DNA of 64,000 bases from the NCBI GenBank assembly GCA_946555465.1, contig CAMNST010000005.1, positions 1 to 64,000 of the forward strand. The letters are read 5' to 3'. The notes beneath the pieces are model-generated. The model was not told where the DNA came from. It saw only the letters and a list, made by a program, of their open reading frames with translations, and ran no database searches. Each line of letters starts with the position of its first letter. Position 1 is the first letter of the stretch. Shown here piece after piece: positions 32,983-42,825 of this stretch. Both the position numbers and the translations under genes were made by a program. This stretch comes from an uncultured Clostridia bacterium (GTDB taxonomy: Bacteria; Bacillota; Clostridia; Oscillospirales; Acutalibacteraceae).

Positions 32983-34245
32983 ATGAGTAAACTTTATACT
33001 GAAATGACGAAAGAAGAACTTCTTGCAGAAAAGAAAAGCCTTAAAAAAAGATATGATGCGTTTAAAGCAAGAGGGCTTAAACTTGATATGAGCCGCGGAA
33101 AGCCCGGTGCAGACCAACTTGATTTATCAACAGGTATTTATGATGTTAAATATTACATTGCCGACGGACTTGATGTTCGTAACTATGGTATGCTTGACGG
33201 TATTCCAAGTTGCAAACAACTTTTTGCAGATCTTATGGGTGTTGATTCAAAGAACGTTGTAATCGGTCCGAATGCAAGCCTTACTCTTATGTATGACTAT
33301 ATCGGTCAGTGCTATACTCATGGTGCAGGTGACAAACCATGGTGCAAACTTGATGAAGTTAAATTTATCTGCCCTGTTCCGGGTTATGACAGACATTTCA
33401 CCATATGCGAATATTTCGGAATTAAGATGATTAATGTTCCGATGAATCTTGATGGTCCTGATATGGATGCAATAGAAGAACTTGTTAAGGACGAAAGTGT
33501 TAAAGGTATGTTCTGCGTGCCTAAATATTCAAACCCTCAGGGCATTACTTTTTCAGATGAAATTGTTGAAAAAATTGCTGCTCTCAAACCTGCCGCAAAA
33601 GATTTCAGAATTATATGGGATAATGCCTACTGTATTCATGACCTTGTTGATGATGGTGATGAACTCCTTAACATATTTGATATCCTTCCGAAATACGGCA
33701 ACGAAGATATGGTTGTTGAAGTTTGCTCAACTTCAAAAATCACTTTCCCGGGTGCAGGTGTTTCTGCTATAATTGCAAGCGATAACAATATTGCTCAGAT
33801 TAAAACCAGACTTAATGCTCAGACAATCAGTTACGATAAAATGAATCAGCACCGCCATGTTCAGTTTTTCGGTAATGCAGACGGTGTAAGAGAGCATATG
33901 AAAAAACATGCAAAAATCCTTAAACCTAAGTTTGATATGGTTCTTAAACATCTTAATGATGAACTCGGCGACAAAGGCATTGCTTCATGGTTTAACCCGA
34001 AGGGCGGATATTTTATCAGTCTTGATGTAATGGATGGCTGTGCAAAGAGAACAGGCGAACTCTGCAAAGCAGCAGGGGTTACGCTTACAACAGTAGGTGC
34101 AACATATCCATACGGAATTGATCCTAAAGACAGCAATATCCGCATTGCTCCGTCATTCCCGCCTGTTGAGGAACTTGATATTGCAGCAGAACTCCTTTGC
34201 ATTTGTGTTCGTCTTGCCTGCGTTGAGAAGTTGCTTGAAAAATGA
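32983..34245 (+). CDS. PLP-dependent aminotransferase (aspartate aminotransferase-like, MocR-aminotransferase subgroup)
   Basis: A 420-residue fold-type I aminotransferase. The N-terminal helices and MSRGKPGADQLDLSTGIYD identify the subgroup found in Clostridia and Mycobacteria (Pfam Asp_aminotransf); PKYSNPQGITFSD and the PLP-lysine motif STSKITFPGAG follow. The likely reaction is aspartate/2-oxoglutarate transamination. Start 32983 has GAGGTGTTGA upstream. It overlaps the next gene by four bases (ATGA). Confidence 0.85.
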   Translation: MSKLYTEMTKEELLAEKKSLKKRYDAFKARGLKLDMSRGKPGADQLDLSTGIYDVKYYIADGLDVRNYGMLDGIPSCKQLFADLMGVDSKNVVIGPNASLTLMYDYIGQCYTHGAGDKPWCKLDEVKFICPVPGYDRHFTICEYFGIKMINVPMNLDGPDMDAIEELVKDESVKGMFCVPKYSNPQGITFSDEIVEKIAALKPAAKDFRIIWDNAYCIHDLVDDGDELLNIFDILPKYGNEDMVVEVCSTSKITFPGAGVSAIIASDNNIAQIKTRLNAQTISYDKMNQHRHVQFFGNADGVREHMKKHAKILKPKFDMVLKHLNDELGDKGIASWFNPKGGYFISLDVMDGCAKRTGELCKAAGVTLTTVGATYPYGIDPKDSNIRIAPSFPPVEELDIAAELLCICVRLACVEKLLEK

Positions 34246-35030
34246 GATTAGGCGCATCAACTTCGTGCTTTTATCCGCTTGAAACGGAAAAAGCGCTGAA
34301 AAAAGTAACTGAAATCGGATTTGAAAAAGCAGAAGTTTTTATGAATTCCTCTTGCGAACTTGAAGAATCTTTTGCCAGAGAACTTAAAAATATTGCCGAT
34401 TTCAGCGGTACGGAAATTGTTTCTGTTCATCCCTTTTCAAGTTTTCTTGAATCATCATGTATTTTCGGTGATTATAAAAGAAGATATGACGATTTTATAA
34501 ATATTTATGAAAAAACCTGCCATGCCGCTGCAGTAACAGGGGCAAAATTTGTTGTGATTCACGGTGCGGTTGCAATGCCGAAAATACCGATTCCGGATGA
34601 ACGCTATTTTGAAAGATTTGCCAATCTGATTGAAATAGGAAAACGCGAAGGTGTTACCGTTTGTCAGGAAAATGTAAATCGTTTTAAAAGTCAGAGTATT
34701 GAATTCTGCAAAAGAATGAGAGATGCCCTGGGCAGCGATTTTCATATGGTGTTTGACGTTAAGCAGACTGTAAGAGCAGGGATAAACACTTTTGAATTTT
34801 TGAATGAGTTTAAAAATGAAATTGTTCATATTCATATAAGCGACCACGGCACTTTGGGCGACTGTCTGCCGCCGCGGCTCGGTGATTTTGATTTTAAAAA
34901 AATGAAAAAAATCCTTGATGATGTGAATTATCAGGGGGATGCGGTTATAGAGATTTATTCCGGTAATTACAATGTTGAAAAAGAATTAAGGGAAAGTAAG
35001 GTTTATCTTGATAATTTATGGGAAGTTTAA
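34242..35030 (+). CDS. Sugar phosphate isomerase/epimerase-like TIM-barrel protein
   Basis: A 262-residue AP-endonuclease-2-type TIM barrel. GASTSCFYPLE begins the barrel, with KFVVIHGAV, GVTVCQENVNR (Glu), FHMVFDVKQT (Asp), IVHIHISDHG and AVIEIYSG (Glu) giving the usual metal-binding residues. It could be an isomerase or epimerase of an unknown sugar. Coupled to the aminotransferase upstream and overlapping the transporter gene downstream. Confidence 0.75.
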   Translation: MRLGASTSCFYPLETEKALKKVTEIGFEKAEVFMNSSCELEESFARELKNIADFSGTEIVSVHPFSSFLESSCIFGDYKRRYDDFINIYEKTCHAAAVTGAKFVVIHGAVAMPKIPIPDERYFERFANLIEIGKREGVTVCQENVNRFKSQSIEFCKRMRDALGSDFHMVFDVKQTVRAGINTFEFLNEFKNEIVHIHISDHGTLGDCLPPRLGDFDFKKMKKILDDVNYQGDAVIEIYSGNYNVEKELRESKVYLDNLWEV

Positions 35031-35908
35031 GTAACAGAACAAAAGGTGTGATATGCATATTGCTTTCTGCACTCAGTTTCAGTGCAATGAGCAGTTTTAT
35101 AAATCTTTCCGGTGATGTTCCTGTTTTTCAGAAAGTCTTTTTCAGAAATTTAGTTGCACTTTTTATTGCTTTTATAACCCTTGTTAAGAATAAAGAACCT
35201 TTCAGACCGCAGAAAGGCTGCCTGAAATATCATATAATCCGTTCAGGTGTAGGGCTTCTTGGCGTTTTCGGAAATTTTTATGCCACAACCAAAATGGCAT
35301 CAACTGCCGATGCTGCAATTTTAAATAAGATGAGCCCGTTTTTTACGCTCCTTTTCTCGGCGGTTTTTCTTAAAGAAAAAGTTAAACCGCGCCAGGCTGT
35401 GGCAATAGCCATTGCCTTTGCCGGTGCAATGTTCGTTATAAAACCGACAATGGCAAATGTTGAATTGCTTCCGTCACTTTGCGGCTTTGCAGGGGGTGTT
35501 GCAGCGGGGGCTGCATACACCTGTGTGCGCCATATGGGGAATAAGGGCGAAAACGGAAGATTTACCGTGTTCTTTTTCTCTCTTTTTTCCTGTATTGTAA
35601 CTGCACCTTATCTTATATTTAATTTTCATCCTATGAGTATGAAGCAGTGGATATTTCTTCTGCTTGTAGGTGTAAGTGCGGCGGGCGGACAGTTTGCCAT
35701 AACAGCAGCATATACTTTTGCACCCAGCAGAGAAATTTCTATTTATGATTATTCAAATGTTATTTTTACGGCTATAAGCGGCTATTTCTTTCTTGGCGGT
35801 CAGATACCCGATGCGTGGTCATTTGTGGGTTACTTCATTATCTGTGCAATGGCAGTTTGGATGTTCTTATACAATAAAAAGGAACATCGCCCGATAAAGG
35901 CAGATTAA
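35018..35908 (+). CDS. DMT-family (EamA) transporter
   Basis: A 296-residue membrane protein with ten hydrophobic helices in two EamA repeats; the first repeat includes NKMSPFFTLLFSAVFLKEKVK, the conserved helix-4/5 segment of drug/metabolite exporters. Substrate unknown. It overlaps the preceding gene by 13 bases. Confidence 0.85.
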   Translation: MGSLSNRTKGVICILLSALSFSAMSSFINLSGDVPVFQKVFFRNLVALFIAFITLVKNKEPFRPQKGCLKYHIIRSGVGLLGVFGNFYATTKMASTADAAILNKMSPFFTLLFSAVFLKEKVKPRQAVAIAIAFAGAMFVIKPTMANVELLPSLCGFAGGVAAGAAYTCVRHMGNKGENGRFTVFFFSLFSCIVTAPYLIFNFHPMSMKQWIFLLLVGVSAAGGQFAITAAYTFAPSREISIYDYSNVIFTAISGYFFLGGQIPDAWSFVGYFIICAMAVWMFLYNKKEHRPIKAD

Positions 35909-35937
35909 CGCAATATATTGCTGTAAAGTAAAAATAC

Positions 35938-35966
35938 TTGCATTTTAAAATGTGTTGTGATATAAT
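35938..35966 (+). promoter_or_regulatory. Promoter of nrdR
   Basis: TTGCAT (35938-35943), 17 bases, TATAAT (35961-35966), followed by a short leader and AGGGAGG before the nrdR ATG. Confidence 0.75.
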
Positions 35967-36001
35967 GCAGAATATAATACTATTTCAGGGAGGATTTTCC
36001 T

Positions 36002-36445
36002 ATGAGATGTCCCTTTTGCGGCTTTGAAGAAAGCAAGGTAATAGATTCCCGTCCTACCGACGAAAACGAACGCATCCGCCGTCGTCGTGAATGCCTGCAG
36101 TGCAGCAAGCGTTTTACGACTTATGAAACAATAGAGGATGTGCCTATTATTGTTATAAAAAAGGATAAAAGCAGGGAAGTTTTTGACCGGAATAAGATTT
36201 TAAAGGGTATGCTTCGTGCGTGTGAAAAAAGATCTGTTACAATATCAGAACTTGAAACAGCAATCAGCGAAATTGAGGCAACTCTTCAGTCTGCCATTGA
36301 CAGGGAAGTTACATCCGCCAGAATAGGCGAACTTATTATGGAAAAACTTAAACTTATTGACGAGGTGGCTTATGTTCGCTTTGCCTCAGTTTATAAGGAG
36401 TTTGATTCCGTAGAGTCTTTCCGTGAAGAAATTGCAAAAATGTAA
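36002..36445 (+). CDS. nrdR: Transcriptional repressor NrdR
   Basis: A 147-residue repressor of ribonucleotide reductase genes. The zinc ribbon uses Cys3, Cys6, Cys31 and Cys34, with IRRRRECLQCSKRFTTYE, then the ATP-cone domain beginning PIIVIKKDKSREVFDRNKI, which senses dATP/ATP. Complete length. No ribonucleotide reductase gene is in the window. Confidence 0.96.
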   Translation: MRCPFCGFEESKVIDSRPTDENERIRRRRECLQCSKRFTTYETIEDVPIIVIKKDKSREVFDRNKILKGMLRACEKRSVTISELETAISEIEATLQSAIDREVTSARIGELIMEKLKLIDEVAYVRFASVYKEFDSVESFREEIAKM

Positions 36446-36456
36446 ACTACAGAAAT

Positions 36457-36490
36457 AAGGGAGAAGGTGTCAAATCTTTCTCCCTTTTAT
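36457..36490 (+). terminator. Terminator after nrdR
   Basis: AAGGGAGAA pairs with TTCTCCCTT, followed by TTATTAATAT. Confidence 0.6.
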
Positions 36491-36507
36491 TAATATAGGG
36501 TGAAAAT

Positions 36508-37299
36508 ATGATAAAGAAAAAACTTGCCGATTCTCCGCTCGTTTATTATATAAATAAATGCGAAAGTAATAAATGGGTTCTTTTTATCCATGCGGCTTTT
36601 GTTGACCATAATATGTTTAAAAAACAAATTGAATATTTTAAAGATAAGTATAACATTCTTGCTGTTGATATAATCGGTCACGGAGATTCTATTGATACCG
36701 GAAGAGGTGACAGTATAGACAAAATGTCGCCTTGGATCAATGAGATACTGAAAAATGAAAACATTGAAAAAATTCATCTTGTAGGAATATCTCTGGGTTC
36801 TGTTATTGCACAGGATTTTGCAAACAGGTATCCTGCTAAGGTTCAGTCACTTGCTTGTTTCGGTGGATATAATATAAATGATTTTGACAGTTCAATGATG
36901 AAAGAAAATAATGCTTCACAGATGGGAATGATGTTTAAAGCATTTGTTTCCATAAAACTGTTTGCAAAGGAAAATAAGAAAATATCGGCATATACAAAGG
37001 CGGCTCAGGAGGAGTTTTATGATATGAACCTGAAATTTCCCAAAAGGTCTTTTATGTATATGTCAACGCTTAACAGTATGGTTAATGTTTATAAAACCAA
37101 AAAAAGAACATACCCTTTGATGATCGGATGCGGAGAAAAAGATATTCCTGCCGAAATCAAAGCCGTTGAAATGTGGGCGCAACAGGAGCCGGAATGTGAA
37201 GTGAAGATTTTTAAAAACGCGGGTCACTGCGTGAATATGGATGTTCCTGATGAATTCAATTCGGTTATCGAGTTGTTCTGGTCAGGCAATGACGAGTAA
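36508..37299 (+). CDS. Alpha/beta hydrolase
   Basis: A 263-residue cytoplasmic alpha/beta hydrolase: GHGDSIDTG after strand 4, nucleophile elbow VGISLGSVI with Ser95, and late KNAGHCVNMDVPDEF with the catalytic His. Substrate unknown. GGGTGAAAAT precedes the ATG. Confidence 0.8.
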   Translation: MIKKKLADSPLVYYINKCESNKWVLFIHAAFVDHNMFKKQIEYFKDKYNILAVDIIGHGDSIDTGRGDSIDKMSPWINEILKNENIEKIHLVGISLGSVIAQDFANRYPAKVQSLACFGGYNINDFDSSMMKENNASQMGMMFKAFVSIKLFAKENKKISAYTKAAQEEFYDMNLKFPKRSFMYMSTLNSMVNVYKTKKRTYPLMIGCGEKDIPAEIKAVEMWAQQEPECEVKIFKNAGHCVNMDVPDEFNSVIELFWSGNDE

Positions 37300-37307
37300 T
37301 GCCTGTA

Positions 37308-37335
37308 TTGAAATATTATAAAACTATGATATAAT
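37308..37335 (+). promoter_or_regulatory. Promoter placing the TrmN6-like gene on a nearly leaderless mRNA
   Basis: TTGAAA (37308-37313), 16 bases, TATAAT (37330-37335). Transcription would start close to 37342, at or just before the ATG at 37343. Confidence 0.55.
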
Positions 37336-37342
37336 GATTAAT

Positions 37343-38074
37343 ATGTATAAATTTGAAAGATTATCTGACGATATAAAAATCGCTGTAAGTGAAAATCATA
37401 CTTTTGGCACAGATGCGGTAATTCTGTCTCATTTTGCAAAAATAAAACCGAGAGACAAGGCTCTTGATATGGGAACAGGATGCGGAATTATACCATTTTT
37501 GTGGCTGAGAAATGAAAAAATCAATCATGTATCCTGCCTTGATATTCAGAAAAATGCCTATGAACAGGTTTGCTTTTCCATTAAAGAAAACGGAATTGAA
37601 AACAGAATTACACCGTATAATTGTGATCTGAGGGAAATAGATAAGGTTTTTAAAGCAGAAGCGTTTTCTCTTGTAACGATGAACCCGCCGTATAAGCCTG
37701 TAGGCACCGGAATTGAGTCGCTCGGCGAGAGTGCAAGAATAGCACGCCACGAGATTTGCTGCAATATTGAAGATGCGGTAAAGTCGGCATCATATCTGCT
37801 TAAGTACAGCGGAAGATTTTGTATGTGCCACCGACCCGAAAGGTTGGTTGACGCTATTGAAATTATGCGCAAATATAAACTTGAACCCAAAAGACTTCGC
37901 TTTGTTCAGGATAAAAACGGCGAACAGCCGTTCCTTTTCCTTATTCAGGGGCAGAAAGGTGCAAAACCTTTTTTAAGGGTTGAACCACAGTTAATAATAA
38001 AAAAAGAAAACGGAAAATTTACAGACGAAATGCTGGAAATTTACGGCTCTTATGCCGATGGTATTGATAAATGA
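37343..38074 (+). CDS. TrmN6-like tRNA1(Val) adenine-N6 methyltransferase
   Basis: A 243-residue SAM methyltransferase with LDMGTGCGIIPF (SAM loop) and VTMNPPYKP (N-P-P-Y, for adenine N6 methylation). YfiC/TrmN6 methylates A37 of tRNA-Val. The ATG at 37343 is preferred; another ATG at 37334 lies within the -10 box and no Shine-Dalgarno is present for either. The stop overlaps the rsmI start (ATGA). Confidence 0.8.
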   Translation: MYKFERLSDDIKIAVSENHTFGTDAVILSHFAKIKPRDKALDMGTGCGIIPFLWLRNEKINHVSCLDIQKNAYEQVCFSIKENGIENRITPYNCDLREIDKVFKAEAFSLVTMNPPYKPVGTGIESLGESARIARHEICCNIEDAVKSASYLLKYSGRFCMCHRPERLVDAIEIMRKYKLEPKRLRFVQDKNGEQPFLFLIQGQKGAKPFLRVEPQLIIKKENGKFTDEMLEIYGSYADGIDK

Positions 38075-38892
38075 GCGGAAAATTATTTGTAGTCGGTACG
38101 CCGATAGGAAATCTCGGCGATTTGTCACCAAGAGCGGTGCAGGTTCTTGACAGTGTTGATTTTATTGCTGCCGAAGATACACGTGTTACCGTTAAATTGT
38201 TAAATCATTTTGATATAAAAAAAGAAATGGTTTCATATTTTGAACATAATAAAAGAGAACGCGGACAGGTGATTTGCGAAAGAATTATGAACGGCGAAAA
38301 TTGTGCTGTTGTAACTGATGCGGGAATGCCTGCAATATCAGATCCGGGTGAGGATCTTGTTGCACTCTGCCATGAACTTGCTATTGTTGTTGAATCTGTT
38401 CCCGGTCCTACTGCGTTTGCAACTGCCCTTGCAATTTCGGGAATGGAAAGCGGCCGTTTTACGTTTGAAGGCTTTTTATCGGTAAATAAAAAGTCAAGAT
38501 GTGAGCATCTTGAAGAAATTAAAGAAGAAAAAAGAACACTTATATTTTATGAGGCGCCCCATAAACTTTCAAATACGCTTAGAGACTTAAATAAAACACT
38601 TGGCAACAGAAAGATTGCCATTGTCCGTGAGATAACAAAAATTCACGAAGAAGTCATAAAAACAACGCTTGATGAAGCGTGCCGCCTTTATGGCGACGGG
38701 GGGCTGAAGGGTGAAATTGTTCTTATTATTGAGGGTAAAAAAAATATACCCGGTAAAGAAATGACAATGGAGGACGCTGTTTCAATGGCAAAATCTCTTG
38801 TAGAAAACGGCTTGTCAGTCAACAGTGCCGCAAAAGAAGTTGCCGCTCTTTCATCTTATAAGAAAGGCGATATTTACAAGGCTCTTTTATGA
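38071..38892 (+). CDS. rsmI: 16S rRNA (cytidine1402-2'-O)-methyltransferase RsmI
   Basis: A 273-residue tetrapyrrole-methylase-fold enzyme. VGTPIGNLGDLSPRAV, AAEDTRVT, VTDAGMPAISDPGEDLV and SVPGPTAF are its standard motifs. It is commonly next to a YfiC-type methyltransferase in Firmicutes, as here. It overlaps both neighbours by four bases. Confidence 0.96.
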   Translation: MSGKLFVVGTPIGNLGDLSPRAVQVLDSVDFIAAEDTRVTVKLLNHFDIKKEMVSYFEHNKRERGQVICERIMNGENCAVVTDAGMPAISDPGEDLVALCHELAIVVESVPGPTAFATALAISGMESGRFTFEGFLSVNKKSRCEHLEEIKEEKRTLIFYEAPHKLSNTLRDLNKTLGNRKIAIVREITKIHEEVIKTTLDEACRLYGDGGLKGEIVLIIEGKKNIPGKEMTMEDAVSMAKSLVENGLSVNSAAKEVAALSSYKKGDIYKALL

Positions 38893-39755
38893 TTTGTTCT
38901 ATCTGCCCGAGACACTGCAGTGCTGACAGAAAAGTCAATATCGGTTATTGCCGCAGCAAAGAAAATTTCAGGGTGGCAAGAGCGGCGCTCCATTATTGGG
39001 AAGAACCCTGTATCAGCGGCAAAAACGGCAGCGGCACCGTGTTTTTCAGCGGCTGCAATCTTAGGTGCCTGTTTTGCCAGAATTATGAAATCAGCAGAGA
39101 GAACAAGGGCATTGATATAAGCGATGAAGAACTTGTTTCCATATTTGAAAAACTGATAGAACAGGGTGCAAATAATATTAATCTTGTCAATCCCACGCAT
39201 TATGCCGAACGGCTTGCAAAGGTGCTTTCACAGTGGAAATGTCCTGTTCCGGTGGTTTATAACAGCGGCGGGTACGAGAGTGTTGAAACACTGAAAAAAC
39301 TTGACGGATTAGTAGATATATATCTGCCTGATTTAAAATACAGCAGAAATGACAGGGCAATGAAATATTCATCTGCACCCGATTATTTTGAAACCGCCTG
39401 CAAAGCAATTAAAGAGATGCGCAGACAGGTGAAAGACAGTTTTGACGGCGAAATGATGAAAAGCGGTTTGATTGTCCGTCATCTTATTCTGCCGAAAAAT
39501 ACGAATTCTTCTCTTGAGATAATAGATTGGTTCTGTGAAAATTTCGGGGATACATATTTTTCACTAATGGCGCAGTATATTCCGTGCGGAGATTTGAGTA
39601 CTGCTCCTGAACTGAACCGTAAAATAACACAGCGTGAATATGATAAGGTACTTGATTATGCGCTTTCAAAGGGAGTTGACAAACTTTTTGTTCAGGAACT
39701 TGGTTCTGCTGATGAAAAGTATATTCCGCCGTTTGATTTTACCGGTGTAATATGA
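38889..39755 (+). CDS. Radical SAM protein, pyruvate formate-lyase-activating-enzyme-like
   Basis: A 288-residue radical SAM protein. An N-terminal CSICPRHC plus GYC zinc/cluster segment precedes the canonical SGCNLRCLFCQNYEIS (C-x3-C-x2-C) motif; the core continues with NLVNPTHY and IYLPDLKY. This N-terminal module separates it from true PflA and matches the uncharacterised PflA-related group. Target unknown. Coupled to rsmI by ATGA. Confidence 0.82.
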   Translation: MICSICPRHCSADRKVNIGYCRSKENFRVARAALHYWEEPCISGKNGSGTVFFSGCNLRCLFCQNYEISRENKGIDISDEELVSIFEKLIEQGANNINLVNPTHYAERLAKVLSQWKCPVPVVYNSGGYESVETLKKLDGLVDIYLPDLKYSRNDRAMKYSSAPDYFETACKAIKEMRRQVKDSFDGEMMKSGLIVRHLILPKNTNSSLEIIDWFCENFGDTYFSLMAQYIPCGDLSTAPELNRKITQREYDKVLDYALSKGVDKLFVQELGSADEKYIPPFDFTGVI

Positions 39756-39794
39756 TATTATGAAAAAGGAAAATTAAAGAAAAGAGGTAAAAAT

Positions 39795-40217
39795 ATGAAA
39801 AAGTTTATCAAAGAATTTAAGGAGTTTATTTCAAAAGGCAATGTAATGGATCTTGCAGTCGGTGTTATTATCGGCGGTGCTTTTTCCGCTATTGTAACAT
39901 CTCTTACGGATAACATCATAAATCCGTTGATAAACTGTGTGGGCGGTGCTGAAATTCAGGGCAAAATTGAACTTTTCGGCACAGGTAATTTTATTGATTA
40001 CGGTGCGTTCCTTTCTGCAGTTATCAATTTTCTGATTATGGCTCTTATTATTTTCTGTATGGTTAAGGTTGTAAACAAGGCAATGTCAATCGGCAGAAAA
40101 GAAGAAAAACCTGCTGAGCCCACAACCAAAATCTGCCCGTTCTGCAAAGGTGAGATTCCGCTTGACGCAGTGAAATGCTGTCACTGCACATCGGATATTT
40201 GCGAAGATGAAGAATAA
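39795..40217 (+). CDS. mscL: Large-conductance mechanosensitive channel MscL with C-terminal zinc ribbon
   Basis: A 140-residue channel. The first part is canonical MscL ([22 protein letters not shown], pore helix, then second helix near 72-90). After residue 110 comes a [18 protein letters not shown] ribbon (two C-x2-C pairs), which is not part of standard MscL. AAAGAGGTAAAA precedes the ATG. Confidence 0.9.
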   Translation: MKKFIKEFKEFISKGNVMDLAVGVIIGGAFSAIVTSLTDNIINPLINCVGGAEIQGKIELFGTGNFIDYGAFLSAVINFLIMALIIFCMVKVVNKAMSIGRKEEKPAEPTTKICPFCKGEIPLDAVKCCHCTSDICEDEE

Positions 40218-40250
40218 TTTAATACATATATAATTAAGAGGGGTATTTTT

Positions 40251-41186
40251 ATGAAAACAAAAGCATATTCTTTTCCAAGTATATCAGGGCTTTGCGAAAT
40301 AAAAGCATGGCAGTGGTCACCTGATAACAGCGATGATATCAAGGCTGTTCTTCAGATTCATCATGGCATGGCGGAACACTGCGGACGATATAAAAACTGT
40401 ATCAAGGCTTTTACCGATATGGGTTATGCCGTGTTTATGAATGATATGATTAACCACGGAAAATCAAATTCAGACAAAGAAATGCTTGGTTATTTCGGTG
40501 ATGATAACGGATATAAAAATATTATTGCCGATGCCAAAACGCTTATGGATATTGCCAAAAGAGAATATCCCGAAAAACCTTATATTATATGCGGCCATTC
40601 AATGGGCAGTTTGGTTATGCGCTGTTTTATAAACGAATACGGCAACTGTTTTGACGGCGCTGTATTTATCGGAACATCCGGTTCAAATCCACTTGCCAAA
40701 GTCAGCATTGCACTTACTGATTTTGTTGGTGCGATTAAAGGGAAAACATATAAATCGGAAATGATTCAGAAAATCGGTTTTGGTGCCTATGACAAACCTT
40801 TTGAGCACAGAACCCATTATGACTGGGGCAGCAGAGATCAGAAAACGATTGATGAATATGTTGCTGATGAATACTGCGGATTTACATTTTCTGCAATGGG
40901 TTATCAGGATCTTGCCAAACTTGTTATGGACTGCAACAGCGAAAAATGGTATTCAAATGTTCATAATCAGATGCCTGTTCTTTTAATCAGCGGTTCAATG
41001 GATCCTGTCGGCAACTATTCAAAAGGTGTTCAGGAAATATATGACCGTCTTGTTGCCACAGGTCACAGCAAAGTTGAGATCAAACTTTATGAAGATGCAA
41101 GGCACGAAATTCTTAATGAACTGAATAAAGAAGAGGTTTATGATTATATAAATCATTTTATTGAAGAAAATGTTCTTGCAAAGTAA
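40251..41186 (+). CDS. Alpha/beta hydrolase, monoacylglycerol-lipase-like
   Basis: A 311-residue serine hydrolase of the S33/hydrolase-4 group. HHGMAEHCGRY is the oxyanion region, ICGHSMGSLV carries Ser117, and YEDARHEILNE the catalytic His. Likely lysophospholipase or monoacylglycerol lipase activity in the cytoplasm. AGAGGGG lies before the ATG. Confidence 0.85.
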   Translation: MKTKAYSFPSISGLCEIKAWQWSPDNSDDIKAVLQIHHGMAEHCGRYKNCIKAFTDMGYAVFMNDMINHGKSNSDKEMLGYFGDDNGYKNIIADAKTLMDIAKREYPEKPYIICGHSMGSLVMRCFINEYGNCFDGAVFIGTSGSNPLAKVSIALTDFVGAIKGKTYKSEMIQKIGFGAYDKPFEHRTHYDWGSRDQKTIDEYVADEYCGFTFSAMGYQDLAKLVMDCNSEKWYSNVHNQMPVLLISGSMDPVGNYSKGVQEIYDRLVATGHSKVEIKLYEDARHEILNELNKEEVYDYINHFIEENVLAK

Positions 41187-41263
41187 TAACTGTTTATTTT
41201 GCACAAAAAATATAGTGTCAGTTGATACAGCACAATAAAAATAAACAAAATTGATTGTTTTTG

Positions 41264-41293
41264 TTGACAAATGTTTGCGCATAGGTATATAAT
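41264..41293 (+). promoter_or_regulatory. Promoter of glnA
   Basis: TTGACA (41264-41269), 18 bases, TATAAT (41288-41293). Confidence 0.8.
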
Positions 41294-41308
41294 GACAATG
41301 TAGTAAGA

Positions 41309-41347
41309 ACAAGGGCGTTCCGTTAAAGGCGGAGTGCCCTGTTTTTT
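41309..41347 (+). terminator. Terminator in the glnA leader (attenuator)
   Basis: AGGGC/GCCCT with inner TTCCG/CGGAG, followed by six T's. It lies between the glnA promoter and its ribosome site, about 15 bases after the predicted start of transcription, so glnA expression must pass it. Confidence 0.75.
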
Positions 41348-41395
41348 ATTATACAAATATTGTTTGAATTTTTATCAGAGAGGAGTATTTACATT

Positions 41396-42745
41396 ATGAG
41401 TAAGTACACAAAAGAAGACATACTTAAAAGTGCAGACGAAAACAACGTTGAATTTATCAGACTTCAGTTTACGGATGTATTCGGAATTATGAAAAACGTT
41501 GCAATTACAAGATCTCAACTCGAAAAGGCACTCGATAATGAGTGTATGTTTGACGGTTCATCAATCGATGGATTTGTTCGTATAGATGAGTCTGATATGT
41601 ACCTTCATCCCGATTATGATTCATGGACCATTCTTCCGTGGAGAAAACATCAGAATGCTCAGACAGCGCGTCTTATCTGTTCTGTATACTGTGCAGATAA
41701 TAAAACTCCGTTTCTTGGTGATCCGAGAAATGTGCTGCAGAAAGTTATGGACGATGCCGCTGATCTCGGCTATACATTTAACGTAGGTCCTGAATGTGAA
41801 TTCTTCCTCTTTAAACTTGATGAAGACGGTAAGCCAACCACCACAACAGGTGACGAGGGCGGATATTTTGATCTTAATGCTGACCTTGGTGAAAACTGCC
41901 GCCGTGATATCTGCCTTGCGCTTGAGGAAATGGGTTACACCATTGAGGCTTCTCACCACGAGGTTGCAGAAGGACAGCACGAAATTGACTTTAAGTTCGG
42001 TGAAGTTATGACATCTGCCGACCGTGTAATGACATTCAAATATGTTGTAAAAACATATGCAAGAAAACACGGCTTGCATGCAACATTTATGCCGAAGCCA
42101 ATTTACGGAATAAACGGTTCGGGTATGCATACCAATATGTCACTTATGAAGAAAACCGAAGACGGAAAAGTTGTTAATGCTTTCTATGATCCTGAAAGTG
42201 AAGACGGTTTAAGTAAAATTGCCCACAACTTTATTGCCGGTATTATGGCTCACGTTAAGGGCCTTACAGTTTATGCAAACCCGACAGTTAACTCCTATAA
42301 GAGACTTGTTCCGGGTTATGAAGCACCAACTTATATTGCATGGTCTGCATCAAACCGTTCTTCTCTTGTTCGTATTCCTGCCTCAAGAGGTATGGGTACC
42401 CGTGTAGAACTTCGTTCACCTGACCCGAGTTGTAACCCTTATCTTGAAATGGCTCTTTGTCTTGCTGCCGGTCTTGATGGTATCAAGAAAGATATGCAGC
42501 CTGTTCCTGCTGTTGATTACAATGTGTTTGATCTTTCTGTAAGCGAACTTAAAAAGCAAGGTATTGAATGTCTTCCCGGTTCACTTGAAGAGGCTGTAAA
42601 AGCATCTGAAGAAGATCCGTTTATTAAGGAAACAGTAGGGGATCACGTATTCAATGCATATACCGAAGGCAAAAAAGCAGAGTGGGACAGATACAGAACA
42701 AAAATTTCTCAGTGGGAAATTGATGAATATATCACCAGATATTAA
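41396..42745 (+). CDS. glnA: Glutamine synthetase type I
   Basis: A 449-residue GSI that makes glutamine from glutamate, ammonia and [65 protein letters not shown] and [25 protein letters not shown] are all present. The length and lack of an adenylylation-site region match the GSI-alpha type. The ATG at 41396 follows AGAGAGGAG. It heads the nitrogen-assimilation block. Confidence 0.97.
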   Translation: MSKYTKEDILKSADENNVEFIRLQFTDVFGIMKNVAITRSQLEKALDNECMFDGSSIDGFVRIDESDMYLHPDYDSWTILPWRKHQNAQTARLICSVYCADNKTPFLGDPRNVLQKVMDDAADLGYTFNVGPECEFFLFKLDEDGKPTTTTGDEGGYFDLNADLGENCRRDICLALEEMGYTIEASHHEVAEGQHEIDFKFGEVMTSADRVMTFKYVVKTYARKHGLHATFMPKPIYGINGSGMHTNMSLMKKTEDGKVVNAFYDPESEDGLSKIAHNFIAGIMAHVKGLTVYANPTVNSYKRLVPGYEAPTYIAWSASNRSSLVRIPASRGMGTRVELRSPDPSCNPYLEMALCLAAGLDGIKKDMQPVPAVDYNVFDLSVSELKKQGIECLPGSLEEAVKASEEDPFIKETVGDHVFNAYTEGKKAEWDRYRTKISQWEIDEYITRY

Positions 42746-42777
42746 TCAGCCCTCTCTTTGTGGCTTTATGCCATTAA

Positions 42778-42816
42778 AACCGGCGTTTGCGAAAACGCAG
42801 GCGTCGGTTCATTTTT
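42778..42816 (+). terminator. Terminator after glnA
   Basis: AACCGGCG and CGTCGGTT form the outer stem, with an inner GCGTTT/AAACGC stem capped by GCGA, and TTTTT follows. Confidence 0.75.
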
Positions 42817-42825
42817 CGGCACAAT

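Noticed and set aside
41294-41395. Glutamine (glnA-motif) riboswitch in the glnA leader
   Set aside because: Only one short hairpin fits between the transcription start and the T-run; the known motif needs more sequence and I do not see its conserved core.
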